This document shows, piece after piece, positions 1 to 5,011 of a stretch of 5,011 nucleotides of DNA. The stretch comes from Candidatus Omnitrophota bacterium. Its GTDB lineage: Bacteria; Omnitrophota; Gorgyraeia; Tantalellales; Tantalellaceae. Each line of letters begins with the position of its first letter. The stretch's first letter is position 1. Location of the stretch: positions 1 through 5,011 of the forward strand of contig JAGLIU010000299.1 of assembly GCA_023142805.1 (NCBI GenBank). The letters are read 5' to 3'. The notes under the pieces are model-generated. The model was not told the origin of the DNA. It worked only from the letters and a program-made list of their open reading frames with translations, and made no database searches. Both the position numbers and the translations under genes were made by a program.

Positions 1-5
1 AACAC

Positions 6-94
6 TGTCATTCCGCCTGTCCCGCTTGTCCCGCCTGTCCCGAACGAAGTTGAGGGAAGCGAAGTCGAGGGATCTGGAGTACTTGAGATCTCTC
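6..94. repeat. Probable dispersed intergenic repeat element with internal duplication and hairpin
   Basis: Read on the minus strand, this stretch follows the pattern 'AGATCCCTCGACTTCG ... GGAATGACA', a skeleton I recognise from short dispersed repeats in intergenic DNA of several uncultivated bacterial groups. Its internal structure can be seen directly. CGAAGTTGAGGGA (45-57) and CGAAGTCGAGGGA (60-72) match at 12 of 13 positions with a 15-bp period. GAGGGATCT (67-75) is an inverted repeat of AGATCTCTC (86-94), giving a 9-bp stem with one G-T pair around a 10-nt loop. The element is much richer in GC than the AT-rich DNA after position 100. It has no T-run after the stem, so it is not an obvious terminator. 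Only one copy is in the window, so dispersal is inferred. Confidence 0.6.
11..46. repeat. Short tandem repeat, four 9-bp units
   Basis: Four consecutive 9-bp units are visible: TTCCGCCTG (11-19), TCCCGCTTG (20-28), TCCCGCCTG (29-37) and the degenerate TCCCGAACG (38-46). Units 2 and 3 differ at one base, and units 1 and 3 differ at one base. The array sits inside the larger repeat element and looks like a local expansion of its 'GGGATGACA' end. The 9-bp period would preserve a reading frame, but that frame hits TGA at 51-53 and shows no gene-like sequence. Confidence 0.8.
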
Positions 95-162
95 TGCCTC
101 TTTCCTAACGCACTTCCTTTACTTTGCGGTATTGAATTTATTGATTTGTAGGGTCTAATCAT

Positions 163-191
163 TTGACAGTATTATGGTTATATAGTAATAT
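163..191 (+). promoter_or_regulatory. Sigma-70-type promoter for the pckG-purC-tsaC unit
   Basis: A perfect -35 hexamer TTGACA (163-168) is followed, after exactly 17 bp, by TAATAT (186-191), a 4-of-6 match to the TATAAT -10 box. The surrounding DNA is AT-rich. Transcription would start near 198, giving a leader of about 60 nt before the pckG start codon. No other equally good hexamer pair was seen in the upstream region, and no operator-like palindrome overlaps this one. It is predicted from sequence only. Confidence 0.7.
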
Positions 192-242
192 GTGTAGGCT
201 TAAGGCAGGAGGACAGAAGAAAGTAGCGGAAAAAAGAGGTAT

Positions 243-249
243 AAGGAGG
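243..249 (+). promoter_or_regulatory. Ribosome binding site of pckG
   Basis: AAGGAGG lies 7 nt before the ATG at 257, a near-consensus Shine-Dalgarno sequence at ideal spacing, and it fixes that start. The leader from about 202 to 253 is almost all purine. It carries a second AGGAGG at 207-212 with no start codon at a usable distance. Confidence 0.85.
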
Positions 250-256
250 AAGGTTA

Positions 257-2134
257 ATGGATATTGTTGAAGAAAAATGTAGTGGAAATAGTTATAAAAA
301 GTTGGAAGCGATAAAAAATCCGAAATTGCACACGTTTATAAAGAAATATATAGATATTTGTAATCCTGACAGTGTGTTTGTTCGTACTGATAGCCCTGAA
401 GACGCGGAATATGTAAGAAAAAAGGCCATAGAAAACGGGGAAGAGTTAAATCTGGCTACAGATGGGCATACGATCCATTCCGACGGGTATTATGACCAGG
501 CGAGGGATAAGGCCAATACAAAGTATTTGTTGAGGCCGGATGAGGTTTTGGGGTCAGATATCAGGTCTTGCGACAGAAGGAAAGGTTTGGATGAAGTTCA
601 TGGCCTTTTAAAGAATTCCATGGTAGGGAAAGAGGTGTATGTGAGTTTTTTCTGTTTGGGGCCGACAAAATCTAAATTTTCTATTCCGGCTGTTCAGATA
701 ACAGATTCAAGTTATGTCGGGCATTCCGAGGATATATTGTACCGTTCGGGATATGAGGAATTTCTCGGAATAGGGGATTCGGAACGGTTTTTCAGATTTG
801 TGCATTCCGCGGGAAAACTTGAAAAGGGAGTAAGTATTGATGTTTATAATCGTAGAGTGTATATAGATCTGTCGGAAGAGATGGTGTTTTCAACCAATAC
901 TCAATACGCGGGAAATACTGTAGGGCTAAAAAAACTGGCTATGAGATTGGCCATAAGAAGGGCTTCTGAAGAGGGATGGCTTACCGAGCATATGTTTATC
1001 ATGGGAGTTAATGGTCCTGATGATAAACGTGTGACTTATTTTACGGGTTCATTTCCGTCGGCGTGTGGAAAAACCGCTACGGCCATGCTTGAAGGTGAAA
1101 ATATTGTAGGGGATGATATCGCTTATCTTAAATCCGTTGATAAAAGGATCAGAGCTGTTAATGTTGAAAGAGGTATATTTGGGATTATCCGGGATGTTAA
1201 TGATGAAGGCGATCCTGAAATATTCAAGGCACTTACTACTCCAGGCGAGGTTATTTTTTCAAATGTATTAAAAGATATACATAATCAGCCAAGATGGTTG
1301 GGTGACGGAAGGCTCGCGCCTGAAAGAGGCATGAATTTTGCCGGAGATTGGGAAACAGGGAAAAAAGGCCCGGATGATAACGAGGTTTTGTGCGCGCATA
1401 AAAACTCGCGTTATACTATAAGGTTAAAAGATCTGGAAAATTGTGATAAAAATCTTGATAATCCGGAAGGTGTCGAAGTTGGCGGTGTTATTTATGGGGG
1501 AAGAGATTCAGATACAAGTGTTCCCGTCGCGCAGTCTTTTAATTGGGCGCATGGCATTCTTACCCAGGCCGCGACCATAGAATCAGAAACTACCGCCGCT
1601 ACACTTGGACAGGAAGGTGTAAGAACATTTAACCTTATGGCTAATTTGGATTTTTTATCCATACCCATTGGAAGGTATATACAGAATAATCTGGAGATCA
1701 TAGAGGGGCTTGAGACTCCTCCGGTTGTTTTCTGTGTGAATTATTTTCTCAAAGATGATAAGGGTGAATATCTTAACGGTATAAAAGATAAGCACGTGTG
1801 GTTGAAATGGATGGAGCTTAGAGTTAATGGTGAAGTTGACGCGATAAAAATACCTGTGGGATATATTCCGAAATATGAAGATCTTAAGAAAATATTTAAG
1901 CCGCTTCTGGGAAAAGATTATACAAAAGAGCAATACGAAGAACAGTTTAAGTTGCGTATACGAGAGAGTATCGCCAAGATAGATAGGATCAAGAAGATCT
2001 ATCATGAAAAAGTGTTTGATACCCCGCATATATTGATAAAGACACTTGATGAGCAGAAAACGAGGTTGAAAGAAGCGCAACAAAAATATGGCGATTATGT
2101 TTTACCGTCTATTTTTGAAAAAGAATCGGAATAA
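257..2134 (+). CDS. pckG: Phosphoenolpyruvate carboxykinase, GTP-dependent type
   Basis: This cytosolic Mn2+-dependent enzyme interconverts oxaloacetate + GTP with PEP + GDP + CO2, at the start of gluconeogenesis or as an anaplerotic step. The 625-aa protein is full length for the GTP family. The P-loop with the hallmark reactive cysteine is FPSACGKT (266-273, Cys270). VGDDIAY (284-290) supplies the metal-binding aspartates. GNTVGLKK (219-226) and His245 in 'TEHM' match the Mn-binding lysine and histidine. Arg83 and NSR (383-385) match substrate-binding positions, and YGGR (413-416) is the family GGR motif. The flexible lid is around 439-450 (ATIESETTAATL). This lid and the C-terminal tail (KIPVGYIPKYEDLKKIF, about 531-547) recall the archaeal Thermococcus/Pyrococcus-like subgroup more than the animal enzymes; that comparison is from memory. 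Two of the three phenylalanines that hold guanine in the animal enzyme appear replaced (Tyr505, Ile509), so GTP specificity is inferred from family. It is the first gene of a probable operon with purC. Confidence 0.96.
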   Translation: MDIVEEKCSGNSYKKLEAIKNPKLHTFIKKYIDICNPDSVFVRTDSPEDAEYVRKKAIENGEELNLATDGHTIHSDGYYDQARDKANTKYLLRPDEVLGSDIRSCDRRKGLDEVHGLLKNSMVGKEVYVSFFCLGPTKSKFSIPAVQITDSSYVGHSEDILYRSGYEEFLGIGDSERFFRFVHSAGKLEKGVSIDVYNRRVYIDLSEEMVFSTNTQYAGNTVGLKKLAMRLAIRRASEEGWLTEHMFIMGVNGPDDKRVTYFTGSFPSACGKTATAMLEGENIVGDDIAYLKSVDKRIRAVNVERGIFGIIRDVNDEGDPEIFKALTTPGEVIFSNVLKDIHNQPRWLGDGRLAPERGMNFAGDWETGKKGPDDNEVLCAHKNSRYTIRLKDLENCDKNLDNPEGVEVGGVIYGGRDSDTSVPVAQSFNWAHGILTQAATIESETTAATLGQEGVRTFNLMANLDFLSIPIGRYIQNNLEIIEGLETPPVVFCVNYFLKDDKGEYLNGIKDKHVWLKWMELRVNGEVDAIKIPVGYIPKYEDLKKIFKPLLGKDYTKEQYEEQFKLRIRESIAKIDRIKKIYHEKVFDTPHILIKTLDEQKTRLKEAQQKYGDYVLPSIFEKESE

Positions 2135-2140
2135 AGGAGT
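2133..2140 (+). promoter_or_regulatory. Ribosome binding site of purC, overlapping the pckG stop
   Basis: AAAGGAGT begins inside the pckG stop codon (TAA, 2132-2134) and ends 4 nt before the ATG at 2145. It decides the purC start. The in-frame upstream ATG at 2088 would add 19 residues unlike the family N-terminus, lies within the pckG coding sequence and has no comparable site. The overlap suggests translational coupling with pckG. Confidence 0.8.
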
Positions 2141-2144
2141 GATC

Positions 2145-3047
2145 ATGGAAACAATAATATCATTGGAGTTACCTGATGTAAAACTTTTCAGAAAAGGTAA
2201 AGTACGTGATGTATATGATCTGGGGGAGGAGCTTCTTTTTTTAGCTTCCGATCGGATCTCTGCGTTTGATGTTGTTATGCCTAATGGTATACCTGACAAG
2301 GGTAAGGTGCTTAATATGATATCGGTTTTCTGGTTTGATCTAACTAAAGATATTATTGATAATCACATGGTAACGGTAGATGTAGGTGAGATAGTCGCTA
2401 AATATAATAATCTCGCGCCGTATAAAGACAAGCTTGAAGGTAGGTCCATGCTTGTTAAAAAAGCCGAACCTATTATGTGCGAATGTATCGTAAGAGGGTA
2501 TATTTCGGGGTCAGGGTGGAAAGATTATCAAAAAACAGGTGAGATTTGCGGGATAAAACTTCCTGAAGGTTTGAAACAATCCGCAAAACTTGCTGATCCT
2601 ATTTTTACGCCTTCGACTAAGGCGGATAACGCGCATGATATAAATATATCGGAAGAAGATCTTAAAAAAGAAATAGGGGAAGAACTTATAGATCTTTTGA
2701 AAGAAAAAAGTATCGCTTTATATGAAAAGGCCAGTGAATATGCCGCGTTAAAAGGAATTATAATAGCTGATACCAAATTTGAATTTGGAAAAATAGGTGA
2801 TAAAGTGATACTAATGGATGAGGTTTTGACTCCGGATTCTTCAAGGTTCTGGCCCAAAGATGATTATGAAAGCGGTCGGGCACAAAAAAGTTTTGACAAA
2901 CAATTCGTAAGAGATTATCTTGAAAGTTTAGATTGGGACAAAACTCCTCCGGGGCCGGAGCTTCCTGAAGGTATTGTTAATAAGACGAGAGAAAAATATT
3001 TGCAGGCATATAAGACAATAACGGGGAAGGATTTGAATTCCGCGTAA
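2145..3047 (+). CDS. purC: Phosphoribosylaminoimidazole-succinocarboxamide synthase (SAICAR synthetase)
   Basis: PurC joins CAIR and L-aspartate using ATP to give SAICAR in cytosolic de novo purine synthesis. From the ATG at 2145 the protein has 300 residues. This is the longer, yeast Ade1-like form, not the ~240-residue E. coli/Bacillus form. Family motifs appear in order: GKVRDVYD (18-25, nucleotide-binding loop), SDRISAFD (35-42), VRGYISGSGWKDY (116-128), DPIFTPSTKA (151-160), IADTKFEFG (207-215) and DEVLTPDSSRFWP (225-237). The C-terminal PPGPELP segment (268-274) and the following helix are typical of the long form. The gene starts 10 bp after pckG, with its ribosome site overlapping the pckG stop, and ends 20 bp before the next gene, so co-transcription is likely. 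No other purine gene is in the window, so this copy stands apart from a pur cluster, at least locally. No truncation or missing key motif is apparent. Confidence 0.97.
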   Translation: METIISLELPDVKLFRKGKVRDVYDLGEELLFLASDRISAFDVVMPNGIPDKGKVLNMISVFWFDLTKDIIDNHMVTVDVGEIVAKYNNLAPYKDKLEGRSMLVKKAEPIMCECIVRGYISGSGWKDYQKTGEICGIKLPEGLKQSAKLADPIFTPSTKADNAHDINISEEDLKKEIGEELIDLLKEKSIALYEKASEYAALKGIIIADTKFEFGKIGDKVILMDEVLTPDSSRFWPKDDYESGRAQKSFDKQFVRDYLESLDWDKTPPGPELPEGIVNKTREKYLQAYKTITGKDLNSA

Positions 3048-3057
3048 CTAGAATCGT

Positions 3058-3064
3058 GAGGTGA
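3058..3064 (+). promoter_or_regulatory. Ribosome binding site of tsaC/sua5
   Basis: GAGGTGA lies in the 20-bp gap after purC and can pair over its full length with the 16S 3' end (UCACCUC). The GAGG core is 6 nt from the ATG at 3068, which supports that start. No separate promoter is visible in the gap. Confidence 0.75.
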
Positions 3065-3067
3065 GAT

Positions 3068-4117
3068 ATGCGAACGAAAGTATTAGAGATAGATCCGTTA
3101 AATATTAACATTGAGATCATTAAACAAGCCGCGGAAGTTATTAATAACAGGGGTCTTGTAGCTTTTCCTACAGAGACCGTTTATGGACTTGGCGCGAACG
3201 CGCTTGATCCGAAAGCGGTTGCCGGTATCTTTGAGGCAAAGAAGCGTCCGTTAGATGATCCGTTAATAGTGCATATCAGCGATATAAGTGATCTGGATAC
3301 TTTGGTCGAAGAAGTGCCGCCGCAGTTTCATAAAATTGTAGATCGTTTCTGGCCGGGACCGTTAACCATAGTTCTAAAAAAAACGGACAAAGTACCTGAT
3401 ATCGTGACTACCGGTCTTGAAACAGTAGCTGTTCGTATGCCATCAAACGTTATCGCGAAAGAATTTATAAAAGCCGCGGGATGCCCGATAGCCGCGCCGT
3501 CAGCTAATCTTTTTTCACGTCCGTCTCCGACTACGGCACAACATGTTATGGAAGATCTGGAAGACAAGATAGATATTGTTCTGGACGGAGGGAAGACCGA
3601 AGTAGGGATAGAATCTACTGTTATAGAACTTGTCGGGGAAAGGGTTATTGTTTTGAGACCGGGGGGTATTACTCTGGAAGAATTATCTTCTCTCGCGGGA
3701 GAGGTGGAGATATCCATGCCGGGCCCCTTGGATAATACTCCCGGGAAATATCCGAAACACTATTCTCCGAAGGCCAAAGTTGTATTGATACCGGACACGC
3801 GGGATCAGAAGGAAAAAACACTTCATGTAATAGAGGCCTTAGGGAATAAAGGTAAAGTTTTCGGAATACTGGCTAAACAGGAACATGCCGCGGATTATAA
3901 AAATGCTAATGTAAAGGTGCTGGGACCTGTCAATGACAGCAAAATATGCGCCTCAAGGCTTTTCGGTCTTTTGCGTGAATTTGATTCGGAAGGAGTTGAT
4001 GTAATAATTTCCGAAAGTATACCTGAAAAGGGATTAGGTCAGGCGGTTATGAATCGTTTAAGAAAAGCCGCGGGCCCCTTAGAGAACTTCCTGAATTTTT
4101 TCCATCCACATAACTGA
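3068..4117 (+). CDS. tsaC: Threonylcarbamoyl-AMP synthase, Sua5-type (YrdC domain plus Sua5 C-terminal domain)
   Basis: The enzyme makes L-threonylcarbamoyl-adenylate from threonine, bicarbonate and ATP. TsaD and partners then transfer the threonylcarbamoyl group to A37 of ANN-decoding tRNAs (t6A). The N-terminal YrdC domain (about 13-200) carries FPTETVYGLG (33-42), AKKRPLDDPLIVHI (57-70), the KxR element that pairs with SAN (145-147) in the family signature, TVAVRMPSN (119-127), and GIESTVIEL through VLRPGGI (180-201). A linker of the known Sua5 kind, TPGKYPKHYSP (224-234), leads to the Rossmann-like C-terminal domain (about 235-349), which ends with the conserved GLGQAVMNRLRKAAG (322-336). 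At 349 aa it matches full-length Sua5/YwlC (about 340-350) and not the ~190-aa E. coli TsaC. It follows purC by 20 bp with its own ribosome site and is the last gene of the unit. It ends in TGA, 37 bp from the stop of a converging gene. Its t6A partner genes are not in the window. Confidence 0.96.
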   Translation: MRTKVLEIDPLNINIEIIKQAAEVINNRGLVAFPTETVYGLGANALDPKAVAGIFEAKKRPLDDPLIVHISDISDLDTLVEEVPPQFHKIVDRFWPGPLTIVLKKTDKVPDIVTTGLETVAVRMPSNVIAKEFIKAAGCPIAAPSANLFSRPSPTTAQHVMEDLEDKIDIVLDGGKTEVGIESTVIELVGERVIVLRPGGITLEELSSLAGEVEISMPGPLDNTPGKYPKHYSPKAKVVLIPDTRDQKEKTLHVIEALGNKGKVFGILAKQEHAADYKNANVKVLGPVNDSKICASRLFGLLREFDSEGVDVIISESIPEKGLGQAVMNRLRKAAGPLENFLNFFHPHN

Positions 4118-4154
4118 TTTTCAATAACATTTGTTGAAGGCAGGGATTGTTTCG
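4118..4154. other. Convergent intergenic gap with no clear terminator
   Basis: This 37-bp gap separates the stop of tsaC from the stop of the converging minus-strand gene. The only fold I see is TTCAA (4120-4124) with TTGAA (4134-4138), a 5-bp AT-rich stem around a 9-nt loop, with no T-run on either side. It is too weak to call a terminator. Plus-strand transcription therefore has no visible stop within the gap. Confidence 0.5.
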
Positions 4155-5011
4155 TTACGAACCTTTTTCGTGATATTTCAATGCCGAAGGATCTCTGACG
4201 ATATCATCATAAGAAAAAAACACTATCCCCGCGGGGGATAGTTCGTGCAGAGAATTGAATTGTTGTTTAAGTATGTCAGGTTTGTCTTTTAAGAGGTACG
4301 CGCCTATACCAATATGCAGTTTATTTTTAGGGGCCAAAGCTATTATTGATCTTCCGTAAAGCTTAAAAAGTTTTGTGTCATCTGTATAATTCATGACGGT
4401 AACGTAATCCACGAAATCTTCATTCAGCCATTTTGTCCAGTCTTGTAGAGTGACCAGATATGTTCTTTCAGGAGAGGGTACTATGGTGCAAGATACTTCT
4501 ATGTCAGGATTTATTTTTTTTACGGCGCGTGATATTTTTTTAACAAGTTTAGTTATATTATTTCTTCGCCAATCGTCCCATTTTTTATAATTATCACGGG
4601 AATAAGGAGATTTTATTATGTCTATACCGGATTGTTCTTTAAAATTTTTAAGATTTTCTTTAGTGTAACCGTAACTTATACCGTGAGAAGAAAATCTCGA
4701 ACCCGGGATGAACGGGACCACCGAAGGATACCGAATATAGTCAAGATGTATTCCCGCGAATTTTGGGTATTTAGTTACGATCTCTTTAACAATACTTGTA
4801 AGGTATTCACGCACGTTTCTATCTCCGGGTTCGAGAAAAAGTTGATTTTCGCGGATATAATATTTATCCAGTTTATCTTTTTGATCTCCTTTAAGTGAAG
4901 TTCTGCCATGCTGATCCAATGTCAGTACTTTTGACCCGTATTTTTTTATAATGTTCGCTTTTTTATTATGCGCTATACTTAAAAGGTTTATCCAAGCGTG
5001 TACTTTTATGT
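4155..5011 (-). CDS. GHL10-like (DUF187/COG1649-type) putative glycoside hydrolase, 5' end beyond the window
   Basis: The reading frame is open to the right edge, giving 284 residues of a partial protein. Numbering here starts at the first complete codon (5009-5007). The TTG at 4919 is not a credible start, because the frame upstream of it encodes VHAWINLL (3-10), matching the conserved 'HAWxN' strand of GHL10 TIM-barrel proteins. Further family-like features are LEPGDRNVREYL (59-70), GIHLDYIRYP (86-95, Asp90 a candidate active-site acid by family position), a helix with WDDWRRNNITKLVKKI (144-159), DYVTVMNYTDD (201-211), HIGIGAYLL (232-240) and GIVFFSYD (261-268). These follow the order of TIM-barrel strands 3-8. 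Relatives include E. coli DigH (YddW), which cuts peptide-free peptidoglycan, and Bacillus YngK. An envelope role is plausible, but no signal peptide can be checked and the substrate is unknown. A terminator-like hairpin overlaps its 3' end. Confidence 0.85.
   Translation of the reverse strand, partial: IKVHAWINLLSIAHNKKANIIKKYGSKVLTLDQHGRTSLKGDQKDKLDKYYIRENQLFLEPGDRNVREYLTSIVKEIVTKYPKFAGIHLDYIRYPSVVPFIPGSRFSSHGISYGYTKENLKNFKEQSGIDIIKSPYSRDNYKKWDDWRRNNITKLVKKISRAVKKINPDIEVSCTIVPSPERTYLVTLQDWTKWLNEDFVDYVTVMNYTDDTKLFKLYGRSIIALAPKNKLHIGIGAYLLKDKPDILKQQFNSLHELSPAGIVFFSYDDIVRDPSALKYHEKGS
4214..4242 (-). terminator. Intrinsic-terminator-like hairpin inside the GHL10-like coding sequence
   Basis: On the minus strand, ACTATCCCC (4242-4234) and GGGGATAGT (4230-4222) form a perfect 9-bp stem around a CGC loop. 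One G follows, then seven T (4220-4214). This is the classic form of a Rho-independent terminator for minus-strand transcription. It spans codons for ELSPAGIVFF of the GHL10-like gene, with the T-run about 57 nt before the TAA stop, so it lies within the gene and not after it. It would not terminate plus-strand transcripts from tsaC, because the run precedes the stem on that strand. The structure is certain from sequence; whether it terminates is not. Confidence 0.5.

Noticed and set aside
3..53. Open frame from the left edge, repeating Cys-Pro-Ala and ending at TGA 51-53
   Set aside because: The apparent peptide is only the translation of the 9-bp tandem repeat. No recognisable protein precedes it in the window and the element looks intergenic.
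1..100. CRISPR array or transposon end at the left edge
   Set aside because: Units are 9 and 15 bp with no unique spacers, and there are no cas genes, transposase fragment or target-site duplication in view.
1655..2083. Minus-strand open frame antisense to pckG, about 142 codons
   Set aside because: It lies wholly inside a conserved coding sequence, has no recognisable domain or clear ribosome site, and reads as a shadow of the pckG frame. The shorter antisense frames at 1492-1701, 2102-2299, 2528-2857 and 3328-3717, and the plus-strand frame at 4632-4898, were rejected on the same grounds.
2088..2144. N-terminal extension of PurC from the ATG at 2088
   Set aside because: It overlaps pckG, encodes residues unlike the PurC N-terminus and lacks a good ribosome site; ATG 2145 has AAAGGAGT at suitable spacing.
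3690..3703. CTCTC-GCGG-GAGAG hairpin within tsaC
   Set aside because: Only a 5-bp stem, no T-run, and within codons for the end of the YrdC domain; likely chance.
3720..4080. Direct repeat CGGGCCCCTT at 3720-3729 and 4071-4080
   Set aside because: Ten bases in two similar codon runs (PGPL and AGPL) within one gene; explained by similar peptide and codon choice, with no flanking structure.
4917..4919. TTG at 4919-4917 as the start of the minus-strand gene
   Set aside because: The frame continues upstream to the window edge and encodes the family-conserved VHAWIN motif, so the gene starts outside the window.

Overview
The window looks like ordinary chromosomal DNA from a bacterium. It has moderate-to-low GC, Shine-Dalgarno sites ahead of every gene whose start is visible, and a sigma-70-type promoter. 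The phylum cannot be fixed from this sequence. Three things fit an uncultivated Gram-negative lineage such as Omnitrophota, but this is a low-confidence inference: a PEP carboxykinase resembling the archaeal-like subgroup, a GHL10-type protein, and a dispersed repeat of the 'ATCCCTCGACTTCG...GGATGACA' kind.

Layout. Bases 1-256 are non-coding. The first ~95 bp hold a GC-rich repeat element with a 9-bp tandem array, a 15-bp-period duplication and a short hairpin. After it come a good promoter (TTGACA-17-TAATAT, 163-191) and a purine-rich leader. Three tightly spaced plus-strand genes follow and probably form one transcription unit. They are GTP-type phosphoenolpyruvate carboxykinase (257-2134), SAICAR synthase PurC (2145-3047, 10 bp downstream) and a Sua5-type threonylcarbamoyl-AMP synthase (3068-4117, 20 bp downstream). 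A minus-strand gene converges on them across a 37-bp gap: a GHL10-like putative glycoside hydrolase whose 5' end lies beyond the right edge (4155-5011, partial).

Function. The three co-directional genes are housekeeping genes from different pathways: the oxaloacetate/PEP node, de novo purine synthesis, and t6A37 tRNA modification. No obvious common pathway joins them. The GHL10-like protein belongs to a superfamily with cell-wall or polysaccharide-acting members, but its substrate cannot be read from the sequence.

I found no evidence of an undescribed system. The points most worth a second look are an intrinsic-terminator-like hairpin inside the 3' end of the GHL10-like gene, the expanded repeat at the left edge, and substitutions in the expected guanine pocket of the PEP carboxykinase.
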